Assembly: GCA_030727685.1 (NCBI GenBank)
Contig: JANRBC010000056.1
Span: 1 to 5,959 of the forward strand
DNA: 5,959 nucleotides
Direction: 5' to 3'
DNA from: Ilumatobacteraceae bacterium
GTDB taxonomy: Bacteria > Actinomycetota > Acidimicrobiia > Acidimicrobiales > Ilumatobacteraceae
In this document: one piece after another, positions 1-5,645 of the stretch
How positions within the stretch are numbered: position 1 is the first letter of the stretch
Layout: each line of letters begins with the position of its first letter
Made by a program: the position numbers and the translations under genes
Notes under the pieces: model-generated
The model's input: the letters and a program-made list of their open reading frames with translations, nothing else
What the model was told of the DNA's origin: nothing
Database searches by the model: none

Positions 1-54
1 GCATACGGCACTCGGTTGCTGATCAACCTTTCAGAAAACTTCAAGCGCCGCTAA
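1..54 (+). CDS. 3' end of an unidentified plus-strand gene
   Basis: Frame 1 reads 17 codons without interruption (AYGTRLLINLSENFKRR) and ends at TAA at 52-54. Of the other plus frames, one stops within the first 21 bases and the other runs on into the antisense of the hydrolase gene, so frame 1 is the best coding candidate. The short peptide is plausible for a protein C-terminus, with a hydrophobic LLINL stretch and a basic KRR end, but it is too short to assign a family. The gene would converge on the minus-strand hydrolase gene, with 42 bases between the stop codons. The stretch is short enough that the open frame could be chance. Confidence 0.45.
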   Translation, partial: AYGTRLLINLSENFKRR

Positions 55-69
55 GAAGTAGCGAGTTCA

Positions 70-90
70 CGCCGCGCGTGACGCGCGGTG
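70..90. terminator. GC-rich inverted repeat between convergent stops, possible bidirectional terminator
   Basis: CCGCGCG at 72-78 and CGCGCGG at 82-88 are perfect reverse complements around a 3-base loop (TGA on plus, TCA on minus). One wobble pair (71-89) and one C-G pair (70-90) extend the stem to 9 bp. It lies between the plus-strand stop at 52-54 and the minus-strand hydrolase stop at 97-99, where a terminator for both would be expected. Neither side has a T-run, so it is not a canonical intrinsic terminator. U-less hairpins are reported in high-GC actinobacteria, but function here is inferred from position and stem strength only. Confidence 0.45.
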
Positions 91-96
91 GGTGCG

Positions 97-855
97 CTAA
101 GGCGCGGTGGTTGTTGACGGCGACGTGTCGGTCGGCGCGGGTGACTCTGCAGTCGGCGGAACAGTCGTCGTTGGCGTTGTGGCGATGATGTGACGATCAA
201 ATAAATCGCGCGCGAGTCGTCGATGCAGTTTGGCGCGAGCCTTATAACCCGACGGCGTTAAATGCACTTTGTCCCATGCCATCCACTTTGTGCGCTTGGC
301 AATTTTTGAATACCAATCTTCGAGAACCAGATTCGGATATTCGGGCGCAAGCCGCACGAGCACCTGATTGAACAAGATGCTGCGTTTTGCAATCGCGGGC
401 GTATCGCGACGATTGACGGTCAGCCAAGTGACCGGCACATCACCGATGGTCGTCATGAGATCGCGAATGATTAACTCGTAAACAGCCTCTTTGGTTTCGA
501 TCGCAACATCATTGCTGCCAAGCGCAACGATCACGGCGTCGGCTTTAAGACCGTTGTCGCTGAGTTTTTTAAAAGTCTTGACACCCGAAAATTTGGTGGA
601 TGCATTGGGCGTCGGAAACGCAACTCGGCGCGAATATTGACCGTCGATGACGATGTTGGTCCATTGCTCGTCGGCGGCAATAAGTTTTTGTGATTTGGCG
701 AAATATTCGGTGCCCCAAGTGATGCTGTCACCGAGAATCAAAATCGATGGACCCGTGTTTGGCGTGAAAGGTGTCGAGATGCCCGCGGCGACAGTGAGAC
801 AAACTGCAACGGTGAGAAGTGCGAAACGACGAGCGCGAGAAAGTTTATTTTTCAT
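97..855 (-). CDS. secreted SGNH/GDSL-family hydrolase with Thr/Pro-rich C-terminal tail
   Basis: The 252-residue protein has a basic N-terminus followed by a hydrophobic stretch (about residues 10-27), which looks like a Sec signal peptide, so the enzyme should act outside the membrane. SGNH blocks are visible: LGDSIT with nucleophile Ser44, a candidate block II Gly72, GSND at 113-116 with oxyanion-hole Asn115, and WDKVHLT with Asp195 and His198 completing the catalytic triad. The family cleaves ester bonds in lipids or in acylated sugars and peptidoglycan; the substrate here cannot be told. Residues from about 226 to the end are low-complexity Thr/Pro/Ser/Ala, resembling a linker or O-glycosylated tail, with no LPXTG motif or membrane anchor. 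It starts 21 bases after manA with a weak AGG at 9-base spacing, so it is probably the last gene of the proS-manA transcript. Family assignment is firm; biological role is open. Confidence 0.88.
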   Translation of the reverse strand: MKNKLSRARRFALLTVAVCLTVAAGISTPFTPNTGPSILILGDSITWGTEYFAKSQKLIAADEQWTNIVIDGQYSRRVAFPTPNASTKFSGVKTFKKLSDNGLKADAVIVALGSNDVAIETKEAVYELIIRDLMTTIGDVPVTWLTVNRRDTPAIAKRSILFNQVLVRLAPEYPNLVLEDWYSKIAKRTKWMAWDKVHLTPSGYKARAKLHRRLARDLFDRHIIATTPTTTVPPTAESPAPTDTSPSTTTAP

Positions 856-876
856 ATTAAATAGCCTGCGGTGAAA

Positions 877-1911
877 CTATTTGCCCCAGACGCGAAACAC
901 GACTGAATCTTTTTCGAGTTGCAGCAATTCGTGCTGGTGCAAAATGCAGGCTTGCCCTTGATGCAATGCACCTGACTGACCTTGCACGCATAAATATAGT
1001 TCTACCTCGTGATTGGCCTGAATTGTCATGGCGCTATTCACAGTGATTTTTTGCACGCTAAACGGCGCGTTTTGAATCTCGTAATCAACTGTGTTTGTTG
1101 AAGAATCTCGTTGTGTGACTTGTGCTGGCAAATGCGACTCGATCTTTGCAGTTGCGAAAAACTCTTGGAGGTCGACGTGTTTAGTTGTGAATGCTGCGCG
1201 CATGACATTGTCGCTGCTCGACATGACTTCGACGGCGAGACCACTTAAATATGAATGCACGTTGCCGGGTTGCAAGAACATCGCTTGACCGGCCTTGAGC
1301 GTGATGTGGTTCATTAGAAGAGCGACATAGACGCCGCCAGTGTTGGCATAAAGTTCACCGACGATTCGAAGGTGATTCGGCAGATTCGTCGGTGTCTTAT
1401 GGTTCTTTTCTTCGAGTGCCCAGCGGACTGTTTTTTCTAAACCTGTCAGCTTTAAGTGTCGTGCGAGTTCAAGCCATCCGTTTTGTTCGGCGAGTGCGAG
1501 CGACTGCTCGATTGGCGCAAAACCACAAAGCATTTCAAAGTCACTCAGTGCGCAAAGCAACTCGGGTTTCGAATTTGTGTCGCGATAGACGCGATTGAAG
1601 GCTGCGCGATCAATGCCGAGATTGTTTTCGCGAGCAAAGCCGGCCTGGGCCTGTGCAATTGTTGGATGAGTTTGAATCGAAAGCGGTTTGGCAACTGCGA
1701 TGAGTTTGACCAAAAACGAAAGTTCGCCGACGATTTCAGAGAGGTGACTAATGCCGTTGCCTGTTTGCACTGTTGCTTGACCATCGGGGTGTGTGCCGAA
1801 CCAAAGTTCTGCCCAAGGTTTTGCGTCTCTTGGTTGACCGATGAAATCTGGAAGAGCGATGATGTCGCCCCAGTCATAATTTTTGAGTGCGGGCGAGAGT
1901 CGTGTTGGCAT
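877..1911 (-). CDS. manA: mannose-6-phosphate isomerase, class I (phosphomannose isomerase)
   Basis: This cytoplasmic zinc enzyme interconverts fructose 6-phosphate and mannose 6-phosphate, feeding GDP-mannose synthesis for glycans or allowing mannose use. The 344-residue cupin-type protein shows the type I signature. Gln80 and His82 lie in SIQTHP, Glu117 in SKPELLCAL, and His219 in QPGNVHSYL; together these match the four zinc ligands of the family. The segment at 224-240 (GLAVEVMSSSDNVMRAA) carries the conserved catalytic arginine, here Arg238. The N-terminal NYDWG and WAELWFGTHP segments are also typical. The length is within the range of bacterial class I enzymes. Its ATG lies 15 bases after the proS stop, with only a weak GAGA upstream, which suggests some reliance on coupling to proS translation. 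It is not the bifunctional GDP-mannose pyrophosphorylase fusion, because no nucleotidyltransferase domain is present. Confidence 0.93.
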   Translation of the reverse strand: MPTRLSPALKNYDWGDIIALPDFIGQPRDAKPWAELWFGTHPDGQATVQTGNGISHLSEIVGELSFLVKLIAVAKPLSIQTHPTIAQAQAGFARENNLGIDRAAFNRVYRDTNSKPELLCALSDFEMLCGFAPIEQSLALAEQNGWLELARHLKLTGLEKTVRWALEEKNHKTPTNLPNHLRIVGELYANTGGVYVALLMNHITLKAGQAMFLQPGNVHSYLSGLAVEVMSSSDNVMRAAFTTKHVDLQEFFATAKIESHLPAQVTQRDSSTNTVDYEIQNAPFSVQKITVNSAMTIQANHEVELYLCVQGQSGALHQGQACILHQHELLQLEKDSVVFRVWGK

Positions 1912-1926
1912 TTGTAGTCGAGTCTC

Positions 1927-3699
1927 TTAAGTTGCTGGCATTTTTGCGACAAACTCGGCAGCATCGGCGAGTGCAATCTCGCTGGCAGTGCCGGCGCGAC
2001 GATCGCGAACTTCGACAACACCGGCTGCGACGCCACGACCAGCGATGATGATGCGTGGTGTGCCGATTAGTTCGGCGTCTTTGAATCGCACACCGGGCGA
2101 AACGCCTTTGCGATCGTCAAGAATTACGGTCATATTTTTGGCGCTGAGTTCTTCGGCAAGTTGAGTGCCAGCGCCTGCGGTCTCGTCACCTGGTTTGCCG
2201 GCGATAACGATGTGTGCATCGGCTGGCGAAACAGCAGTCGGCCACTTGAGGCCGAGTTCGTCATGATTTGCTTCGGCGATTGCAGCAACCGCACGCGAAA
2301 CACCGATGCCATATGAACCCATCGTGACGACTTGAGTCTTGCCATTTTGATCGAGCACTGTGAGCCCGAGTGCTTCGGCATATTTGCGACCGAGTTGAAA
2401 TACGTGACCGATTTCGATGCCGCGACGAATGTGAAGTTTCGCGTTGCACTTCGGGCATGGGTCGCCGTCGCGTACATCGGCAGCGTCGACAATGCCGTCA
2501 CATGAAAAGTCTCGGCCGTATACGAGACCGGCAACGTGTTTACCCGGCGCATTGGCGCCGGTTATCCACGCGCTGCCGATGGCAATGCTGCGATCGAGCA
2601 AATATCGAATGCCGCTCGCATTCTTTTCGCCGAGCGCCGTCGGCCCGATGTAACCCTTGACAAGGTTTTTGTTTTTGGCAAAGTCTTCTTCGGTGAAGTC
2701 GACGATTTCGGCAGGTGCAACCTGTGCTTCGAGACGCTTGAGGTCGACGTCGCGATCACCAGGCACGCCAACTGCGAGTGGCTCGATGCGACCATCGGGG
2801 TGACGCAAATTGACGACAACATTTTTGAGTGTGTCACCTGCGTGCCACGCACGGTCGCTGCGTTTTAGATCGGCGCGAGTGTTAAATAAATCGACGAGTG
2901 TCGCAATTGTTGGTGTTGCCGGTGTGTCGTGCACGACTGCAGCGGCGAAACTCGCGAAGTCGATCTTCGATGGCTCGCCGACGCGAACCGCTTCGGTGTT
3001 GGCCGCATAGTCACACTTGGTGCAACTGACGAACGTGTCTTCGCCCGACTCACACGGAAACAAAAACTCTTCAGAAGCCGAACCGCCCATCGCGCCAGAC
3101 ATCGCCGAGACGACTGCATATGGCAAACCCAACCGATCGAAAGTTCGCAAGTATGCGGCGCGATGTGCGTCGTAACTGCGTTGCAGACCATCTTGATCAA
3201 TGTCGAAACTGTAAGAATCTTTCATCAAGAATTCGCGACCGCGCAATAAACCTGCGCGTGGGCGAGCCTCGTCGCGAAACTTTGTTTGAATTTGATAAAG
3301 CCAGAGCGGCAAATCTTTGTAACTGCTATAGAGATCTTTCACTAATAGTGTGAACATTTCTTCGTGTGTCGGGCCGAGCAGATAATCAACGCCGCGACGA
3401 TCTTGCAAGCGAAACAAATTCGGGCCGTAATCTGTCCAACGACCTGTTGTCTCGTAAGGCTCGCGAGGCAACATTGCCGGAAAGTGCACTTCTTGGGCGC
3501 CGATTGCATCCATTTCTTCTCGGATAATCGCTTCGACGCGATTTAACGTTCGCAAACCAAGAGGCAACCATGTATAACCGCCTGGTGCAGCGCGACGAAT
3601 GTAACCTGCACGAACTAAGAGACGATGACTTGGCACTTCAGCATCGACAGGATCATCGCGTAATGTCCGCAAAAACATAGTTGACATACGCAAAATCAC
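1927..3699 (-). CDS. proS: prolyl-tRNA synthetase, bacterial type with editing domain
   Basis: Charges tRNA-Pro with proline in the cytoplasm. The 590-residue protein has the full bacterial class II layout. The catalytic core includes motif 1 around residues 50-78, GPTHEE at 109-114 and motif 2 FRDE at 141-144 followed by RAGLLRGREF. A YbaK-like editing insertion spans roughly 245-395 and is known in the family to clear mischarged Ala-tRNA-Pro. Motif 3 is GSYGIGVSR at 461-469, followed by a C-terminal anticodon-binding domain from about 493. Two CxxC pairs (Cys226/Cys229 and Cys415/Cys418) flank the editing insertion and could form a zinc site. The GTG at 3697-3699 is chosen because GAGGTGA, a 7-base match to the anti-Shine-Dalgarno sequence, sits 6 bases upstream, whereas the ATG at 3685-3687 would be too far away. 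The resulting MILRMSTMFLRTLRDDP resembles mycobacterial ProRS N-termini as I recall them. First gene of the minus-strand run. Confidence 0.96.
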   Translation of the reverse strand: MILRMSTMFLRTLRDDPVDAEVPSHRLLVRAGYIRRAAPGGYTWLPLGLRTLNRVEAIIREEMDAIGAQEVHFPAMLPREPYETTGRWTDYGPNLFRLQDRRGVDYLLGPTHEEMFTLLVKDLYSSYKDLPLWLYQIQTKFRDEARPRAGLLRGREFLMKDSYSFDIDQDGLQRSYDAHRAAYLRTFDRLGLPYAVVSAMSGAMGGSASEEFLFPCESGEDTFVSCTKCDYAANTEAVRVGEPSKIDFASFAAAVVHDTPATPTIATLVDLFNTRADLKRSDRAWHAGDTLKNVVVNLRHPDGRIEPLAVGVPGDRDVDLKRLEAQVAPAEIVDFTEEDFAKNKNLVKGYIGPTALGEKNASGIRYLLDRSIAIGSAWITGANAPGKHVAGLVYGRDFSCDGIVDAADVRDGDPCPKCNAKLHIRRGIEIGHVFQLGRKYAEALGLTVLDQNGKTQVVTMGSYGIGVSRAVAAIAEANHDELGLKWPTAVSPADAHIVIAGKPGDETAGAGTQLAEELSAKNMTVILDDRKGVSPGVRFKDAELIGTPRIIIAGRGVAAGVVEVRDRRAGTASEIALADAAEFVAKMPAT

Positions 3700-3705
3700 A
3701 GGGCC

Positions 3706-3712
3706 TCACCTC
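3706..3712 (-). promoter_or_regulatory. Shine-Dalgarno site that sets the GTG start of proS
   Basis: On the minus strand this reads GAGGTGA, an exact match to the anti-Shine-Dalgarno complement. It ends 6 bases before the GTG at 3699. The in-frame ATGs at 3687 and 3678 are 12 and 21 bases further on and have no such site at proper spacing. Confidence 0.75.
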
Positions 3713-3740
3713 GTAGCGCATTGAATAGCGCCTCACGAAA

Positions 3741-3746
3741 ACTTTA
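3741..3746 (-). promoter_or_regulatory. possible -10 box for proS
   Basis: The minus strand reads TAAAGT, fitting the loose actinobacterial TANNNT -10 pattern, and would give a leader of about 36 bases before the GTG. No convincing -35 is visible (CATCTC at 17-base spacing), so this is a weak call. Confidence 0.25.
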
Positions 3747-3756
3747 CTAAAACCCC

Positions 3757-3762
3757 TATACT
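3757..3762 (+). promoter_or_regulatory. candidate -10 box for the rimP-nusA-infB operon
   Basis: TATACT matches the TATAAT consensus at 5 of 6 positions and fits TANNNT. Transcription would begin near 3769, giving a leader of about 139 bases to the rimP ATG that contains both hairpins described below. The -35 region is poor (TCACGA at 18-base spacing is the best seen), which is common for actinobacterial promoters. An AT-rich stretch at 3857-3890, after the hairpins, could hold another promoter, but I see no well-spaced pair of boxes in it. Confidence 0.4.
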
Positions 3763-3790
3763 TGAGATGACCTTTAAAGTTCTACGAACC

Positions 3791-3821
3791 GAAGGCGTGG
3801 GTTTCGGCCCACGCCTTTTGT
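3791..3821 (+). terminator. intrinsic terminator hairpin in the rimP-nusA-infB leader
   Basis: AAGGCGTGGG (3792-3801) and CCCACGCCTT (3808-3817) form a perfect 10 bp stem around the loop TTTCGG. The 3' arm runs into a T-tract, TTTTGTT from 3816. This is a canonical Rho-independent terminator on the plus strand. The minus-strand reading has no T-tract after the stem, so it is not a terminator in that direction. It lies about 23 bases after the predicted transcription start and 87 bases before the rimP ATG. No plus-strand gene ends upstream, because proS is divergent, so its likeliest targets are transcripts heading into rimP. Confidence 0.75.
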
Positions 3822-3833
3822 TCTCTATCGGGT

Positions 3834-3857
3834 GTCGTTTTGGTTCGCCAAAACGGC
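3834..3857 (+). promoter_or_regulatory. second leader hairpin with TTCG loop
   Basis: CGTTTTGG (3836-3843) and CCAAAACG (3848-3855) are exact reverse complements around a TTCG loop. A wobble pair (3835-3856) and a G-C pair (3834-3857) extend the stem to 10 bp. What follows is AT-rich with no continuous T-run, so it looks more like a structural or regulatory leader element than a terminator. It begins 12 bases after the T-tract of the first hairpin and ends 50 bases before the rimP start. Confidence 0.6.
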
Positions 3858-3892
3858 TATTTGATGGTGATTTTGTATTGATTATTGAGAGA

Positions 3893-3898
3893 AAGGAG
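3893..3898 (+). promoter_or_regulatory. Shine-Dalgarno site that sets the rimP start
   Basis: AAGGAG lies 9 bases before the ATG at 3908. It decides between that ATG and an in-frame ATG at 3767, which lacks a ribosome binding site and would add 47 residues that do not look like RimP. Confidence 0.8.
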
Positions 3899-3907
3899 AG
3901 ATATCTA

Positions 3908-4480
3908 ATGACGCAGAATACGACCGAGAGCGCAGTGCTTACGCGCATCAGCGACATTGTCACGCCAATCGTTAGCGATCTCGGCCTTGATCTCTACGAC
4001 CTCGAATTTGTCAGCGGCATCGTGCGTGTTGTTGTCGATACGAAGCCAGGTTTGATTGGCGAAAACGGCAAGCCTGCTGGCGTCGATCTCGAAAAAATCG
4101 GATTGTTGACCCGTTTGGTTTCACGAGAGTTCGACCACACCGAGCCCGTGCCTGGTCGATACACACTTGAAGTGACTAGCCCAGGTCTTGAGCGAAACTT
4201 GCGATTGCCACGACACTTCGAGCGCGAAATCAACAAAGTTGTAAGCGTGCGATTGACCGCACCACACGATTTAACTGGCGAGCGACGAGTGCACGGTGTT
4301 CTCGCAACTGCAGACGACAAGCAAATCATCGTGCGCAAAGAAGACGGCGTTGAAGTTGTGATCAAACATGTCGAAATCGATCGCGCGAAAACAGTTTTTG
4401 AATTAGCGACGACATCAAAAGAAGATGCTCGTCACTCAAAGAAAAAGAGTGCAAACAAAATGGAGGCGAAAGCATCATGA
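3908..4480 (+). CDS. rimP: ribosome maturation factor RimP
   Basis: RimP binds the maturing 30S subunit and aids assembly of its head region. The 190-residue protein has the expected N-terminal alpha/beta domain with DLYDLEFVSGIVRVVVD (about 28-44). The family hallmark follows at 85-98 (YTLEVTSPGLERNL), and then a C-terminal SH3/Sm-like domain from about 105 to 165 (VVSVRLTAPH, then ADDKQIIVRKEDGVEVVIKHVEIDRAKTVF as the barrel strands). The last 20 or so residues are Lys-rich and probably disordered. The start was chosen at the ATG with AAGGAG upstream; an earlier in-frame ATG at 3767 would give 237 residues, unusually long for RimP. The stop overlaps the nusA start in an ATGA, so the two are translationally coupled. 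Position directly before nusA is the near-universal bacterial arrangement. Confidence 0.94.
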   Translation: MTQNTTESAVLTRISDIVTPIVSDLGLDLYDLEFVSGIVRVVVDTKPGLIGENGKPAGVDLEKIGLLTRLVSREFDHTEPVPGRYTLEVTSPGLERNLRLPRHFEREINKVVSVRLTAPHDLTGERRVHGVLATADDKQIIVRKEDGVEVVIKHVEIDRAKTVFELATTSKEDARHSKKKSANKMEAKAS

Positions 4481-5640
4481 GCAACTTGGACATGTCAGAA
4501 GCGCTGCGCATGCTCGCAGCAGACCGAGGTATTTCGATTGACGCACTGTTGCAGGTGCTTGTCGAGGCATTGGCGACCGCGTATAAAAAGCGTCAGGGTG
4601 CAGCCGATGAAGTGATCGTCGGCATTAATCCAGACAACATGGACATCACCTTCACCGCATATGACGTTGATGACGACGGCAACTGGATCAACGAGCGTGA
4701 TGACACGCCGAAGAAAGATGAATTAGGCCGAATTGCTGCGGTGACCTTCCGACAGGTGATGGGCCAGAGAATTCGTGAAGTAGAGCGCGAGCGCAAGTTC
4801 GAAGAATATGCCAACCGCGAAGGCGACATCGTTTCGGGTGCTGTGCAAAAAACAGACACTCGATACACGCTGCTTGACTTGGGTCGTGTTGAGGCGTTGT
4901 TGCCACAAGCAGAGCAAGTGCTCGGCGAAACTCGCGAGCCGAATGCTCGTTTGAAGGCATACATCGTTGAAGTGCGTCGCACACCGAAGGGCCCGCAGAT
5001 TGTTGTCAGCCGAACTCACCCTGGTTTGATCATGCGTTTGTTCGAAATGGAAGTGCCTGAGATTGCCGATCGCATCGTCGAAATTAAGTCGTGTGCTCGC
5101 GAACCGGGACAACGAACAAAGATCGCAGTTTGGTCGAACGATAAAGCGATTGACCCTGTTGGCGCCTGTGTGGGTGCTCGCGGTGGTCGAGTGCGCATGG
5201 TCGTAAACGAATTGCGCGGCGAAAAAGTTGACATTATTCCGTTCAGCGAAGACAAGCGTGACTTCATCGCTAAAGCGATGTCGCCAGCCAAGGTCAGCGA
5301 AGTTCGACTGAGCCCAGACGAAACTCAAGCCGATGTAATCGTGCCTGACTTTCAGTTGTCGTTGGCAATTGGCAAGATGGGCGTGAACGCAACTCTTGCT
5401 GCTCGTCTAACAGGCGTGCGCATCGACATTAAGAGCGAGTCAGAAGCTGCTGCCGAGGGCAACGCAGTTGTGCGTCGACCTGCCGAAGCTGCAACAACCG
5501 AAACGATGTACGCAGAAGGCGAATGGAAGACGAACATCGAGACCGGCGCAATGGAATGGCATGCGGCTGATGGTTCGATTCTCAGTCAAGAACAAGTTGC
5601 TGCTCAATCAGGTGGCGCCGCAGAAAGTTCGAGAGGCTAA
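4477..5640 (+). CDS. nusA: transcription termination/antitermination factor NusA
   Basis: NusA binds RNA polymerase and nascent RNA, promoting pausing and hairpin-dependent termination and taking part in rRNA antitermination. The 387-residue protein shows the RNAP-binding N-terminal domain (1 to about 110), an S1 domain from about 114 to 185 (EGDIVSGAV, then TLLDLGRVEALLP), and tandem KH domains. KH1 carries VGACVGARGGRV with its GxxG loop at 233-236; KH2 carries IGKMGVNATLAARLTG with GKMG at 299-302. It lacks the C-terminal acidic repeats of E. coli NusA (495 residues), as in actinobacteria. Residues about 322-387 form a separate Ala/Glu-rich tail containing a Trp-bearing segment (EGEWKTNIETGAMEWHAADG) that I do not recognise. 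The ATG overlaps the rimP stop; GGAGG at 4462-4466 gives 10-base spacing. The hairpins upstream of rimP suggest possible autoregulation. Confidence 0.95.
   Translation: MSNLDMSEALRMLAADRGISIDALLQVLVEALATAYKKRQGAADEVIVGINPDNMDITFTAYDVDDDGNWINERDDTPKKDELGRIAAVTFRQVMGQRIREVERERKFEEYANREGDIVSGAVQKTDTRYTLLDLGRVEALLPQAEQVLGETREPNARLKAYIVEVRRTPKGPQIVVSRTHPGLIMRLFEMEVPEIADRIVEIKSCAREPGQRTKIAVWSNDKAIDPVGACVGARGGRVRMVVNELRGEKVDIIPFSEDKRDFIAKAMSPAKVSEVRLSPDETQADVIVPDFQLSLAIGKMGVNATLAARLTGVRIDIKSESEAAAEGNAVVRRPAEAATTETMYAEGEWKTNIETGAMEWHAADGSILSQEQVAAQSGGAAESSRG
5632..5636 (+). promoter_or_regulatory. Shine-Dalgarno site inside the nusA end that sets the infB TTG start
   Basis: AGAGG sits within the last codons of nusA, 9 bases before the TTG at 5646. 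It supports that unusual start codon, since the first in-frame ATG is 16 codons in and would remove part of the conserved IF2_N helix. Confidence 0.6.
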
Positions 5641-5645
5641 ACACT

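Noticed and set aside
1456..1917. 153-codon plus-strand open frame opposite manA
   Set aside because: Cys- and Arg-rich composition with no motif; it mirrors the manA coding sequence, whose zinc-ligand signature is intact.
2130..2552. 140-codon minus-strand open frame inside proS in another frame
   Set aside because: It overlaps the conserved motif 3 and editing regions of ProRS in a different frame and has no family resemblance.
3685..3687. ATG as the proS start
   Set aside because: The Shine-Dalgarno sequence at 3706-3712 is spaced for the GTG at 3699, and the four extra residues resemble mycobacterial ProRS N-termini.
3714..3731. TAGCGC direct repeat (3714-3719 and 3726-3731), which also places GCGC on either side of an 8-base AT-rich segment, in the proS leader
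   Set aside because: Too short to call an operator; with only 4 bp of stem it could easily arise by chance.
3700..3907. Riboswitch, T-box or tRNA in the divergent spacer
   Set aside because: No T-box core, no cloverleaf and no riboswitch core I recognise; only the two hairpins described are evident.
4723..5328. 201-codon minus-strand open frame opposite nusA
   Set aside because: It is fully antisense to the clearly coding NusA S1 and KH domains, shows no recognisable domain and is rich in residues expected from reverse-complemented codons.
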